From Vulcanimicrobiota bacterium (lineage in GTDB: Bacteria > Vulcanimicrobiota > Vulcanimicrobiia > Vulcanimicrobiales > Vulcanimicrobiaceae), in assembly GCA_019235995.1 (NCBI GenBank), contig JAFAJV010000078.1, forward strand, positions 44,372 to 108,371: a stretch of 64,000 nucleotides of DNA, read 5' to 3'. The notes under the pieces are model-generated. The model was not told the DNA's origin. It was given only the letters and a program-made list of their open reading frames with translations, and made no database searches. Positions 1 to 8,287 of this stretch are shown one piece after another. The stretch's first letter is position 1, and each line of letters starts with the position of its first letter. Position numbers and translations under genes: made by a program.

Positions 1-878
1 ACCTGCGCGAGGTTGCCGTTCTGCGCGTCGGTGAGGACTTGCGTCTCGGGTTGGACCATGTCTTTCTGCCAGTCGGGCCCGCGGCGCACGTACTTGATCG
101 CCTCGAACGGCGACCAGATGCCGGCGTGCTTGATCACGTCGACGTAGTACTTCCAGCTGATGCCGTTCTGGTCGAGATCCTGCGCGATCGTGTTGAACTG
201 CGTGAAGCACGGATAGGGTCCGGCGAAGTAGAGCTCCTTGCGTTTCGTGTCGATCACGTCGGTCATCGTGCCGCGCGGAGAGTCGCAGCTGTTGTAGGCC
301 CCGTCCGAGAAGTCGGCCAGCGCCCAGAGCGGATTCTGTTGGACGTTGTCGGTGCCGGCGACGAGCGTGATGTGGGCGGTCCAACTCGGCCCGAACTCCG
401 TCGGGAACATGTGGTCCGCGAGCACGTACTGACCGGCCATGTCCCAGTACGGCTGCACCTGCGAACGCTCGATGTAGGCATACGCGGCATCACTGCCCTT
501 CATGCCCCATTTCGTGAAGCCGTCCATCTTGCCGTTGTCCCAATCGATGATCGAGGCCGGGTAGAGGTGCTCCAAATTGGGCTCGACCTCGAACGTGTCC
601 TGATGCAGCGTGATCTTCACTCGCTTGCCGGCCTTCTTGCCCCACCCCACCGTGGGGGCGTCGGCCCCCGGATAGCCGGCGAAGAAATTATCGAAGCTGC
701 GATTCTCCTGGACGATGATGACGACGTGCTGGATATAGTTGCTTGCGACGCTGCGTTCGATCGGCGAGATCCCCGGCGCAATCGCCTGAGGGAGCGCACT
801 CGACGACGAACCGGAAGCGCATCCCGCACAAAGGGCAACGGCCAGCGCGGAAAGGGCGGCGAGAGATTTGGCGGCCAT
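1..878 (-). CDS. Secreted phosphoesterase, acid phosphatase/phospholipase C family (3' end cut by window edge)
   Basis: The first 292 residues are visible and the C-terminus lies before base 1. The start is the ATG at 878-876, preceded by GAGGAAC. The N-terminus is a lipoprotein-type signal with Cys near residue 20, followed by a Ser-rich linker. The family hallmark HVVIIVQENRSFDNFF follows, then MFPTEFGPSWTAHITLVAG. These match the PF04185 phosphoesterase family (acid phosphatase AcpA and phospholipase C relatives), which hydrolyse phosphomonoesters or phospholipid head groups outside the cytoplasm. Four paralogues occur elsewhere in this window (13621, 24767, 46353, 47757). It most resembles the one at 13621-15051. 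The exact substrate cannot be read from sequence. Confidence 0.88.
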   Translation of the reverse strand, partial: MAAKSLAALSALAVALCAGCASGSSSSALPQAIAPGISPIERSVASNYIQHVVIIVQENRSFDNFFAGYPGADAPTVGWGKKAGKRVKITLHQDTFEVEPNLEHLYPASIIDWDNGKMDGFTKWGMKGSDAAYAYIERSQVQPYWDMAGQYVLADHMFPTEFGPSWTAHITLVAGTDNVQQNPLWALADFSDGAYNSCDSPRGTMTDVIDTKRKELYFAGPYPCFTQFNTIAQDLDQNGISWKYYVDVIKHAGIWSPFEAIKYVRRGPDWQKDMVQPETQVLTDAQNGNLAQ

Positions 879-966
879 GTGTTCCTCGTTTGAAGTAGGT
901 CTGGGCTGTCCGGTGCTGTTCCGCGCGGCATGTACCCTTCCTTCGGCCTCTGCGGGGCGGTCCGCC

Positions 967-2202
967 TCAAGTGGTGACGCGGGTCATCGCGTCCTCATCG
1001 ACCGCTTGATAAAAGGAGTTATCCGTCTCGGTGACGCCCGCCGACGCCCATGGGTCGATCTGGCGGCGTGAGGTCGGAAGGTGTACGGTCGGGCCGACCG
1101 CGTCGGAGTAGTCGGAACCGCCAAACGCCTTAAAGTCGTCGGACTCGCGATGCGACAGTACGAGCGAGCGCACCGCCTCAGCGGCCGCGCGCGCGTCGGC
1201 GCGGACTTTATCGCTCATCCGCGCATCGCTCGCCAACTTCTCGTAGAACGCGATGGCGGGCCGATCGGCGCGCCATGGCATGTCGCTCGTCGCTTCGGGG
1301 AAGCGCGCCATGCCGTCGATCGCGCGCGCGTCGTTATGTACGGCGCGGCGGACGCCGGACGCGCGTGCCTCGGCGGCGACGTCGTCGTTGAGCTGCTTAA
1401 CGCTCCGCTCGGCGCGAGCGATCTTTTCCGGATCGAGGTCGAGCACGTCGAAGGCCGCGGCGGGGCCGAAGTCGAGCTCGCCGGCGTCGTACTTCGTGCG
1501 CATGACGTCGTTGACGATCGCCTTCGCCATGGCGTCGGGCGCGTGCGCATGCGAAGCGATCGCATGCGCCACGCCGCTAGGCACTCCGGGGGCGAGCATC
1601 GTCTCGGGGCTCGCCGCGAGATATTTCACGCCGGCATGCGAGAGCGCGTCCGCGAACCCCATCGTGTCCATCAGGCATTGATTCGCTACGACTCCGTCGA
1701 CGCCGCGGCCGGCATCCTCGGGGTGCTCATGCGCGTGCAGCGTGACTCCGTCGGAGATCGCCTTGGCGATGTCCGGCATGCTCATGACGCGACCGTCGCG
1801 CGTCTCGAGCCCGCCGCCGTCGCCCCCGCCATGATCGACGAGATCGAGCCAGGTCGTCTGCGCGCCGCTGGCCTGCGCGTTGCCGAGCGTGTGGGCGACG
1901 AAGCGGGCCAGATTCGCCTCGCTGCTCATCTCGTGCGCGCGCACGAGGTGGACGCGCGACACGTCGCCGTCGGCGATGGTGTACTGCTCGGTGTGCAGCG
2001 CGCCGGAGACGACGGCGTCGCCGTCGGCCCGCAGCCGCGTGGTGTCCTCGACGGTGAACTCGATCCGCGAATCGGTCCGGCTCGTGCGCAAGGCCTGCGA
2101 GAGCGTGGACTCCTGGATCGCGTCGAGGTTGTTGTCGCCGTCGCGATAAATTCCGAATTCGAGCGAGCGGCGCACGGGCGCCGCGGTGACGTTCTGCAGC
2201 AT
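967..2202 (-). CDS. Clostripain-family (C11) cysteine peptidase
   Basis: 411 residues. The start of the fold has the family signature DGDNNLDA at residues 21-28. The catalytic His is in LDLVDHGGGDGG (His124) and the catalytic Cys in VANQCLMDTMGF (Cys176), the order found in clostripain-type clan CD peptidases, which cleave after basic residues. No signal peptide is obvious, so export or a cytoplasmic role is unresolved. The ATG at 2202-2200 has GGGAGG about 6 nt upstream, and this Shine-Dalgarno sequence is buried in a perfect hairpin (see 2208-2232). It is transcribed alone, divergently from the sdh operon. Family assignment is good; substrate unknown. Confidence 0.82.
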   Translation of the reverse strand: MLQNVTAAPVRRSLEFGIYRDGDNNLDAIQESTLSQALRTSRTDSRIEFTVEDTTRLRADGDAVVSGALHTEQYTIADGDVSRVHLVRAHEMSSEANLARFVAHTLGNAQASGAQTTWLDLVDHGGGDGGGLETRDGRVMSMPDIAKAISDGVTLHAHEHPEDAGRGVDGVVANQCLMDTMGFADALSHAGVKYLAASPETMLAPGVPSGVAHAIASHAHAPDAMAKAIVNDVMRTKYDAGELDFGPAAAFDVLDLDPEKIARAERSVKQLNDDVAAEARASGVRRAVHNDARAIDGMARFPEATSDMPWRADRPAIAFYEKLASDARMSDKVRADARAAAEAVRSLVLSHRESDDFKAFGGSDYSDAVGPTVHLPTSRRQIDPWASAGVTETDNSFYQAVDEDAMTRVTT

Positions 2203-2207
2203 GAGGC

Positions 2208-2232
2208 CCTCCCGAGGTGGTGAGTCGGGAGG
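2208..2232 (-). promoter_or_regulatory. Hairpin sequestering the ribosome-binding site of the clostripain gene
   Basis: On the minus strand CCTCCCGA (2232-2225) pairs perfectly with TCGGGAGG (2215-2208) across a 9-nt loop. The second arm contains the GGGAGG Shine-Dalgarno sequence just before the ATG at 2202. When folded, the start region would be masked. This is the layout of RNA thermometers and other translation switches. The pairing is seen directly; regulation is inferred. Confidence 0.55.
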
Positions 2233-2463
2233 CTTACTGCGACGATGGACCCGGTTGACTAGACGGCCGGGCGGCGCGCCCGTCCAACCCGGCCACGCCG
2301 GCGAGAAGGCAGCCGAGCCGGTCCTTGGCCGAGCTGGCTACGAAACGCATATCGGCGCAACCGGCCGCCGTACTATTCTGAAGGCCTTGGCGAAAATGCG
2401 TTGCGCCACACAGAGAACAGCCGTTCGGAATGTGGCCGTGCTTTTAGGGGAAACTACCGGCTC

Positions 2464-4143
2464 GTGACGCGCGATCACGACGTCTTGGTGCTGGGCGCCG
2501 GCTTGGCCGGCATGCGCGCCGCGCTCGAGGCCGCGCGCGGCGGCGCCGACGTCGCCATCGTCACCAAGGTGCACCCCATCCGCAGCCACTCGAGCGCGGC
2601 GCAGGGCGGCATCAACGCCGCGATCTCCGAGGAAGACAGCTGGGAGTCGCACGCGTTCGACACCGTCAAGGGCAGCGATTATCTCGCGGATCAAGACGCG
2701 GTCGAAATCATGGCCCAGGAGGCGCCCTCGGACATCATCGAGTTCGAGCACATGGGCGTCATCTTCTATCGCGGCCCCGACGGCAAGCTCGGGAAGCGCG
2801 CGTTCGGCGGCGCATCGCTCGCGCGCACGTACTTCGTCGGCGACATCACTGGACAGGCTCTGCTCGTCACGCTCTACGACCAGATTCTCAAGGCGGGCGT
2901 CAAGGTCTACGAGGAGTGGTTCGCCACCGAGCTTTTCATGGAAGGCGGCGCATGCCGCGGCATGGTGGCGCTGGAGATGATCACGGGAGAGCTGCACCTG
3001 CTGCGCTCGAAGGCGGTCATCGTCGCGAGCGGCGGTCTCGGGCGTCTCTACGAGCCGAGCACCAACGCGCTGATCTGCACGGGCGATGGCTACTCCCTGG
3101 CATATCGCGCCGGCGCGCCGCTGATGGACATGGAGATGGTTCAATACCATCCGACGACGCTGGCCGGGAGCGGCTTCTTGATGACGGAAGCGGCCCGCGG
3201 CGAGGGCGCGTACCTGCTCAACTCCGAGGGCGAGCGCTTCATGAAGCGCTACGCGCCCAACAAAATGGAGCTGGCCGCGCGCGACGTCACGTCGCGCGCC
3301 GAGGCGACCGAGATTGCCGAGGGCCGCGGGATCGACGGCAACGTATTACTCGACCTGCGCCACCTCGGCCCCGACGTCATATTGAAGAAACTTCCGCAGA
3401 TTCACGAGATGGCGCTCGACTATCTCGGCATCGACATGATCAAGGACCCCGTCCCGGTGCGTCCCGGGATGCACTATCAAATGGGCGGCATCAAGACCGA
3501 CGTCGACGGAGCGACGAGCGTGCCCGGTCTCTACGCGGCCGGCGAGGTCGCGTGCGTCAGCGTCCACGGCGGGAACCGCCTCGGCGCCAACTCGCTGCTC
3601 GACACGATCGTCTTTGGGCGCCGCTCCGGCAAGGCATCGGCGGAATACGTCAAGCGCACGGCGGCGAGCACGGGCGGCGAAGACCTGTTGGCTTCGGAGC
3701 AGGCGCGCCTGCAGGAGCTGCTCCAGCGCCCGTACACGGGTGACACACCGGCCGGGCTGCGACTCGAGCTCGCCGTCATGATGGACAAGAAGGTCGGGTT
3801 GTATCGAAATGAGGCCGGCCTGCGCGAGGCGCTCGCGGCGATCGAGGGATACAAGCAGCGCTACGCGCGAATCGCCGTCGGCGACAAGGGAAGAGTCTTC
3901 AATCAGGCGCTGGAGTTCGTGCTCGAGCTCGGCTACCTGCTGGACTGCGGCGAAGCGATCATACGCGCCGCGCTGGAGCGCAAGGAGAGCCGCGGAGCGC
4001 ACACGCACACCGAGCATCCGGATCGCAACGACGCGGAGTGGCTGAAGCACGTCGTGCTGACCCATCGCGGCGGCCGCGAGCCGGAGGTCTCGCACGTCCC
4101 CGTCACCATCACACGCTGGAAGCCCGAGGTGCGCACGTACTGA
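2464..4143 (+). CDS. sdhA: Succinate dehydrogenase/fumarate reductase flavoprotein subunit
   Basis: 559 residues from the GTG at 2464. A TTG at 2401 is in frame, but the extra 21 residues look unlike coding sequence and AGGGGA lies upstream of the GTG. The FAD dinucleotide-binding motif GAGLAG is at residues 11-16. The RSHSSAAQGGINAA motif supplies His42, the usual site of covalent FAD attachment. Active-site blocks such as HPTTL and the GEVACVSVHGGNRLGANSLL region are intact. The enzyme oxidises succinate to fumarate or runs in reverse. It is the first gene of sdhA-sdhB-sdhE; its TGA overlaps the sdhB ATG by one base. Confidence 0.95.
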   Translation: MTRDHDVLVLGAGLAGMRAALEAARGGADVAIVTKVHPIRSHSSAAQGGINAAISEEDSWESHAFDTVKGSDYLADQDAVEIMAQEAPSDIIEFEHMGVIFYRGPDGKLGKRAFGGASLARTYFVGDITGQALLVTLYDQILKAGVKVYEEWFATELFMEGGACRGMVALEMITGELHLLRSKAVIVASGGLGRLYEPSTNALICTGDGYSLAYRAGAPLMDMEMVQYHPTTLAGSGFLMTEAARGEGAYLLNSEGERFMKRYAPNKMELAARDVTSRAEATEIAEGRGIDGNVLLDLRHLGPDVILKKLPQIHEMALDYLGIDMIKDPVPVRPGMHYQMGGIKTDVDGATSVPGLYAAGEVACVSVHGGNRLGANSLLDTIVFGRRSGKASAEYVKRTAASTGGEDLLASEQARLQELLQRPYTGDTPAGLRLELAVMMDKKVGLYRNEAGLREALAAIEGYKQRYARIAVGDKGRVFNQALEFVLELGYLLDCGEAIIRAALERKESRGAHTHTEHPDRNDAEWLKHVVLTHRGGREPEVSHVPVTITRWKPEVRTY

Positions 4144-5153
4144 TGCAGTTCACGATCGAAGTCGGGCGATACAACCCCGAGGGCCGCTACGCGGACAACG
4201 CGATCCCGGGCGAGCCGTTTCCGGCACCGTGGAACCGTTCGCCGGTTCGGCGCTACCAGACGTACACCGTCGACCTTCCCGAGCACGCGGTCGTGCTGGA
4301 TGCGTTGATCGAGATCCGCGAATACCAGGACCAGTCGCTGGCGGTGCGCTGCGCCTGCCGCAGCGCGATCTGCGGCTCGTGCGCGATGTGGATCAACGGC
4401 CACGCGAACCTGGCCTGCAAGAGCAAGCTGCAAGCGTTCACCAAGGACGGCAAGACGCGCGTCGAGTCGCCGCCGTCCATGCCGGTCATCCGTGACCTCG
4501 TCTGCGACATGGCGCCGTTTTGGGAGAAACACCTCGCGGTGAAGCCCTGGCTGCAGAACAAACAGCCGATCCCGCCGCCCGACGAGGAATACCGCGTGCC
4601 GAACGCAGCGATGGAAGAGCTCATTCAGGAGGTGAGCTGCATCAGCTGTGGCGCGTGTCTGATGGACTGCGAGTCCTTTGCCGTCAACTCGGAGTTCCTC
4701 GGCCCGCAGGCGCTCGCACAGGCGTATCGCTACACGGGCGATCCGCGCGACGCGGAGACGAAGGAGCGGCTGGGCCAATACAGCGAGTCCGGGGGCATCT
4801 GGGACTGCACGCACTGCTACGAGTGCGTCGCGCAGTGTCCCAAGGGCGTTGCGCCGCTCGATCAGATTCTGAAGCTGCGCAAGCTCGCGGTGGACGCCGG
4901 CTTCACCAACAATGCCGGCACCCGCCACGCCGACGCGTTCGCGGAGTCGGTACGGGACAGCGGACGCCTCAACGAGCTCACGCTGATGCCGAAGTCGATC
5001 GGCTACTTCAACGTCATCGAGCAGCTCAAGGTGCTCCCGAGCGCGTTCAACATGCTGCGTGCCGGCAAGCTCCCGCCGCTCATCCATCATAAGATTCCAG
5101 GACTCAAACGCATCAAGGCGATTTTCGAACGTGTCGGAGGACGGTTCAAGTGA
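4143..5153 (+). CDS. sdhB: Succinate dehydrogenase iron-sulfur subunit
   Basis: 336 residues, ATG at 4143 in a TGATG junction with sdhA. The N-terminal ferredoxin domain carries the [2Fe-2S] ligands CRSAICGSC plus a later Cys (72, 77, 80, 92). The C-terminal domain has CISCGACLMDC (166-176) and CTHCYECVAQCP (222-232). The second cluster motif has a full CxxCxxCxxxCP set, whereas classical SdhB has a [3Fe-4S] site with one Cys missing. This fits the non-classical type E enzymes that carry two [4Fe-4S] clusters. The long C-terminal tail (about residues 240-336) is also longer than in classical SdhB. It passes electrons from SdhA towards the CCG-domain partner encoded next. Confidence 0.94.
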   Translation: MQFTIEVGRYNPEGRYADNAIPGEPFPAPWNRSPVRRYQTYTVDLPEHAVVLDALIEIREYQDQSLAVRCACRSAICGSCAMWINGHANLACKSKLQAFTKDGKTRVESPPSMPVIRDLVCDMAPFWEKHLAVKPWLQNKQPIPPPDEEYRVPNAAMEELIQEVSCISCGACLMDCESFAVNSEFLGPQALAQAYRYTGDPRDAETKERLGQYSESGGIWDCTHCYECVAQCPKGVAPLDQILKLRKLAVDAGFTNNAGTRHADAFAESVRDSGRLNELTLMPKSIGYFNVIEQLKVLPSAFNMLRAGKLPPLIHHKIPGLKRIKAIFERVGGRFK

Positions 5154-6034
5154 AGGTTGCGTTCTATCCCGGCTGCGTGTCGAAGGGCGCCTGTCCGGAG
5201 CTCTATGTGTCGGCTACGGCCATCGCCGAACCGCTCGGCCTGGAGCTCCACGAGCTCACGCAGGCGCCGTGCACCGGGGCCGGCGTGCTCAGCGAGCAGA
5301 ACCCCGAGCTCGCCGACGCGCTCAACGGCCTGACGCTCGCCATGGCGGAGGCGCAGGACGCCGACCTCATGACGATTTGCAGCACGTGTCAGGGCGTGCT
5401 CTCCAATCACAACTATCACCTGCAGCAAGATCCAGGCCGCATGGATCGCGCCAACGCGACGATCGCCGACCAGGGCTTCCGCTACGGCGGCACGACCAAG
5501 GTCAAGCATCTGCTCTGGATGCTCTTCGAAGACATCGGGATCGATCGCGTCGCCGCTCGCATCAAGCGCAAGCTCACCGGGCTGAAGATCGCGCCGTTCT
5601 ACGGCTGCTACATCTTGCGGCCCGTCGAGTCGCTCGGGCTACGCGAGCGCCCCGAGCGTAAGACGTATCTCGAGCGGCTCATCGCGCTGCTCGGGGCCGA
5701 GCCCGTCGAGTATCGCGGCTCAACGAAGTGCTGCGGCTTCCCGATGCTGACGTTCAATCGCGACAAGGCGCTCGCGATGGGCGGCAACCACATCATCGAG
5801 GCGAAGGAGAAGGGCGCCGACCTTCTCGTGACGCCCTGTCCGCTCTGCCATCTGAATCTCGATGGGCAGCAGCCGGACGCTGCGAGAGTGCTCAAGCAAG
5901 AGATCGACGTACCGATCTTCCACCTGCCGCAACTCTTGGGACTCGCGTTCGGTCTCGAGCCCGAGCAGCTGCGTCTCAACCACCACGTCGTGTCGACGAA
6001 AGGCGCGCTGGAAAAAATCGAGCTGAAAGTCTAG
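5150..6034 (+). CDS. sdhE: CCG-domain (HdrB-like) subunit of type E succinate dehydrogenase
   Basis: 294 residues. The GTG at 5150 overlaps the sdhB stop (GTGA), with GGAGGACGG as Shine-Dalgarno sequence. The protein has two halves of the cysteine-rich CCG domain. The N-terminal half has YPGC and CSTC but PCTGAG instead of a CCG pair. The C-terminal half has the complete STKCCGFPM and TPCPLC motifs. Such subunits replace the haem b membrane anchors SdhC/D in type E succinate:quinone reductases and relatives (Sulfolobus SdhABEF, Campylobacter MfrABE). No transmembrane anchor gene follows. The stop shares a CTAG tetranucleotide with the convergent gene's stop. The symbol follows the type E nomenclature, not the flavinylation factor of the same name. 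Confidence 0.85.
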   Translation: MKVAFYPGCVSKGACPELYVSATAIAEPLGLELHELTQAPCTGAGVLSEQNPELADALNGLTLAMAEAQDADLMTICSTCQGVLSNHNYHLQQDPGRMDRANATIADQGFRYGGTTKVKHLLWMLFEDIGIDRVAARIKRKLTGLKIAPFYGCYILRPVESLGLRERPERKTYLERLIALLGAEPVEYRGSTKCCGFPMLTFNRDKALAMGGNHIIEAKEKGADLLVTPCPLCHLNLDGQQPDAARVLKQEIDVPIFHLPQLLGLAFGLEPEQLRLNHHVVSTKGALEKIELKV

Positions 6035-6813
6035 CTCGAAGACCCAGGGCAGTCGCGCAAGAGGGTGAGCCCCTCCGCCGTGCTATGCGCCATGACGTAT
6101 TGCACGAGCGGCGGCTCACCCGTCGCCTTTCCGGGCGGCGGCTGCTGGAAACGCGTCGGGAAGTTCGGATCGCGCAGGTTCGCATCGGACCACGGGTTCG
6201 CGGCTTCGCTGGGATAGTACCAAGGATAGTCCAGGATCATCGACTGCGTCGTGCCGTCGGCGAAACGCACCGACATGCGGATGTCGACCCAAAATCCGTG
6301 CGTGCGTGAATCGTACTGCGAGCCGTGCGGATCCGAAAAGGTCACGAAGCCGCACGGGCGGGTATCATTTGGCGCTGCGCCGCCGCCGTCGGCTGCGCCC
6401 GCGCTACCGTTTGTACCGGTACCGGCCGACGCGACGACCGCGTGTCCGTTGCCGCTTTCGGTCGCGTCCCATACGGGGCGACCCTGCGAGGGCGTTGGCA
6501 CGACGCTGCGACGCGGTTCGGGACGGTGCGCCGAAGATTGCGCGACCTGCGGCGGAGCGGCCGCGGCGCGGCGTGGCGCCGGCGCCGCGGCGGGACGAAC
6601 CGGCTCGGCGGTGCGTACCGGCCGGGGCGTCGGAGTCGCTATGAGGCGTGCGACGCGCAGGATCTGCGCGCGCGTGACGATTTCGTTGCTGGGTGCGGGC
6701 CGCCAGAGGTCGCGTGGGACGAGTCCGGCCGCCGCCTCGTGCAGCGCGAGGGAGATCGCGGCGGCGAGAAGCAGCCGATTTCTCGGCGAGCTCAGGTCGG
6801 CCTTCATTCGCAC
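6031..6813 (-). CDS. Hypothetical protein with N-terminal membrane segment and Pro/Ala-rich linker
   Basis: 260 residues. One hydrophobic segment (about residues 12-30) is followed by a TonB-like Pro/Arg/Ala-rich stretch (about 60-110), a Gly/Ala-rich linker, and a globular C-terminus (about 150-260) with two Cys (CGFVTF and RDCPG) that may form a disulfide. The arrangement resembles TonB-type periplasm-spanning proteins, but no TonB C-terminal motif is recognised. It is convergent with sdhE and shares its stop position. An in-frame ATG lies two codons after the first (Met1 and Met3). Function unknown. Confidence 0.6.
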   Translation of the reverse strand: MRMKADLSSPRNRLLLAAAISLALHEAAAGLVPRDLWRPAPSNEIVTRAQILRVARLIATPTPRPVRTAEPVRPAAAPAPRRAAAAPPQVAQSSAHRPEPRRSVVPTPSQGRPVWDATESGNGHAVVASAGTGTNGSAGAADGGGAAPNDTRPCGFVTFSDPHGSQYDSRTHGFWVDIRMSVRFADGTTQSMILDYPWYYPSEAANPWSDANLRDPNFPTRFQQPPPGKATGEPPLVQYVMAHSTAEGLTLLRDCPGSSS

Positions 6814-6877
6814 TTTCAGAAGAGGAACGCCGAGCCGTTCCCCCAGGAGTGGCTCGGCGCTCTCGTTGTTGCGTTAC

Positions 6878-7183
6878 CTACGGACTGGTGTTGTACGTCT
6901 GCACGTACCATTGCCTGAACTGATCGTAGGTCGGGTAATAGCCGTACTTGTGATAGAACCAGTCGCGGTAGGCATCTTGCCGGCGCGCCACCTCTTGCTC
7001 TTCCGCTCGCTTCTCGCGGACCTTGTGGTTGTAATTGACGATGAGCGGAACGGAGGCAGCGGCTGCGGCGGTGACGACGATGATCGTCGTGGTGCTGCCC
7101 GCGCCGTTTGCGAGCGCGGGTGCCGCCGTGCCCGCGGCGAGCGCCGCCGTGATGGCGGCGGCCAGGGCATACGGTTTCTTCAT
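6878..7183 (-). CDS. Small secreted hypothetical protein
   Basis: 101 residues from the ATG at 7183, which has AGAAAGG about 7 nt upstream. Another in-frame ATG two codons earlier (7189) is almost touching that Shine-Dalgarno sequence. A signal peptide ends near ALA-NG. A second hydrophobic helix (TTTIIVVTAAAAASVPLIV) follows, then a charged helix and a Tyr/Trp-rich end (YRDWFYHKYGYYPTYDQF). It could be a periplasmic or membrane-tethered protein. It is divergent from apt, 47 bp away. No family recognised. Confidence 0.6.
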   Translation of the reverse strand: MKKPYALAAAITAALAAGTAAPALANGAGSTTTIIVVTAAAAASVPLIVNYNHKVREKRAEEQEVARRQDAYRDWFYHKYGYYPTYDQFRQWYVQTYNTSP

Positions 7184-7230
7184 GTCCATCCTTTCTGCAG
7201 GCCCTTCGATCCCCCGACTGTAACCGGTTC

Positions 7231-7746
7231 GTGGTGGAGATCGAAACCCTGATTCGAGCGATCCCGGATTTTCCGATTCCCGGGATCCTTTTCCGTGACA
7301 TTACCCCGTTGTTGAAAGATAAGCAAGGCTTTCGGCGCGCCATCGACCTCTTCGTGGAGCGTTTCATCGGCCGTGGAATCGACTACGTCGTCGGCATCGA
7401 GGCGCGCGGCTACATCCTCGGAGCGCCGATTGCGTACGCCATCGGAGCCGGTTTCATCCCGATCCGTAAGCCGGGGAAATTGCCGCACGACAAGCTCAGC
7501 GAGGAGTACGCGCTCGAATACGGCACCAACGCGCTGGAGATCCACGCCGACGCCATCGGCACGGGCGACCACGTGCTGGTAGTCGACGATCTGCTCGCGA
7601 CGGGCGGCACCGCCGCTGCGACCGGGAGGCTCCTGGAGCGGCTCGGCGCCTCCGTCGACGCGTTTGCCTTCTTGGTCGAGCTGAGCGCGCTGCGTGGCCG
7701 CGAAAAGCTTGCCGGTCACGACATCGTCACGTTTCTTTCCTACTAA
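7231..7746 (+). CDS. apt: Adenine phosphoribosyltransferase
   Basis: 171 residues, the usual length. It joins adenine and PRPP to give AMP (purine salvage, cytoplasm). The start is one of two adjacent GTG codons (7231 or 7234). The family opening IPDFPIPGILFRDITPLL is present. The PRPP-binding loop is VLVVDDLLATGGTAAA, and the substrate segment GIEARGYILGAPIAY is intact. It is followed closely by a small secreted protein gene and then by rel. Upstream of rel, apt is a common neighbour in many bacteria. Confidence 0.95.
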   Translation: MVEIETLIRAIPDFPIPGILFRDITPLLKDKQGFRRAIDLFVERFIGRGIDYVVGIEARGYILGAPIAYAIGAGFIPIRKPGKLPHDKLSEEYALEYGTNALEIHADAIGTGDHVLVVDDLLATGGTAAATGRLLERLGASVDAFAFLVELSALRGREKLAGHDIVTFLSY

Positions 7747-7753
7747 TCGCAGG

Positions 7754-8227
7754 ATGAGGTCCGTTCTCTTCGCCGCCGGAATCGCGGCCTTCGCCTTGAC
7801 GTCGGCGGTGCCGGGTTTCGCGCGTCCCCGCGCGACGCCCACGCCGTCGCCGTCGCCCACGCCCATCGCGGACCCGGCGATCACCAAGCTCGCGCGTCAG
7901 CAGTTCGTGCAGTGGCAGGCCGGCTCGATCAACAAGAGCCTTTACGCGCAGCAGGTGCTCGACAAGCTCACGGACGCGAAGATCGCCGACACCTCGACGG
8001 CGCTCGGCCAGCTCGGAGCCCTGATGGACGTCGTCTTCTTGGGCCCCTGGATCGCACCCGACTTCCCGCCCGGCGCGCGCGGCTACGCCTATCAGATGCG
8101 GTGCTCGTCGGGGAACATCTACCTCTGGCTCGCGCTCGACGCGCAGGGCAAGATCGCCACGATCCTCTTCAAGAATCGGCTCGACGTCGAAACCGTGACC
8201 CCCGCCCCGAGCCCGTCGCCGCCGTAG
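7754..8227 (+). CDS. Secreted hypothetical protein
   Basis: 157 residues from the ATG at 7754, with GCAGG before it, 7 bp after the apt stop. The signal peptide is clear (about residues 1-23, ending near GFA), followed by a Thr/Pro/Ser repeat linker (PTPSPSPTP). The mature domain begins with a helical segment like LARQQFVQWQAGSINKS and ends with a beta-rich part that reads like an NTF2-like or DUF-type fold. It closes with another Pro/Ser tail. Function unknown. It probably shares a transcript with apt. Confidence 0.65.
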   Translation: MRSVLFAAGIAAFALTSAVPGFARPRATPTPSPSPTPIADPAITKLARQQFVQWQAGSINKSLYAQQVLDKLTDAKIADTSTALGQLGALMDVVFLGPWIAPDFPPGARGYAYQMRCSSGNIYLWLALDAQGKIATILFKNRLDVETVTPAPSPSPP

Positions 8228-8269
8228 ACTCCCGCACGGCTTCGGGGCGCGTCCACCGGCCCCGTGGGT

Positions 8270-8275
8270 TATAAT
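8270..8275 (+). promoter_or_regulatory. Candidate -10 box of the rel gene
   Basis: A perfect TATAAT lies 12 nt before the rel ATG at 8288. Transcription from it would leave a leader of only a few bases. No convincing -35 hexamer is visible in the GC-rich sequence upstream. Confidence 0.5.
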
Positions 8276-8287
8276 AGCGGGATACTC

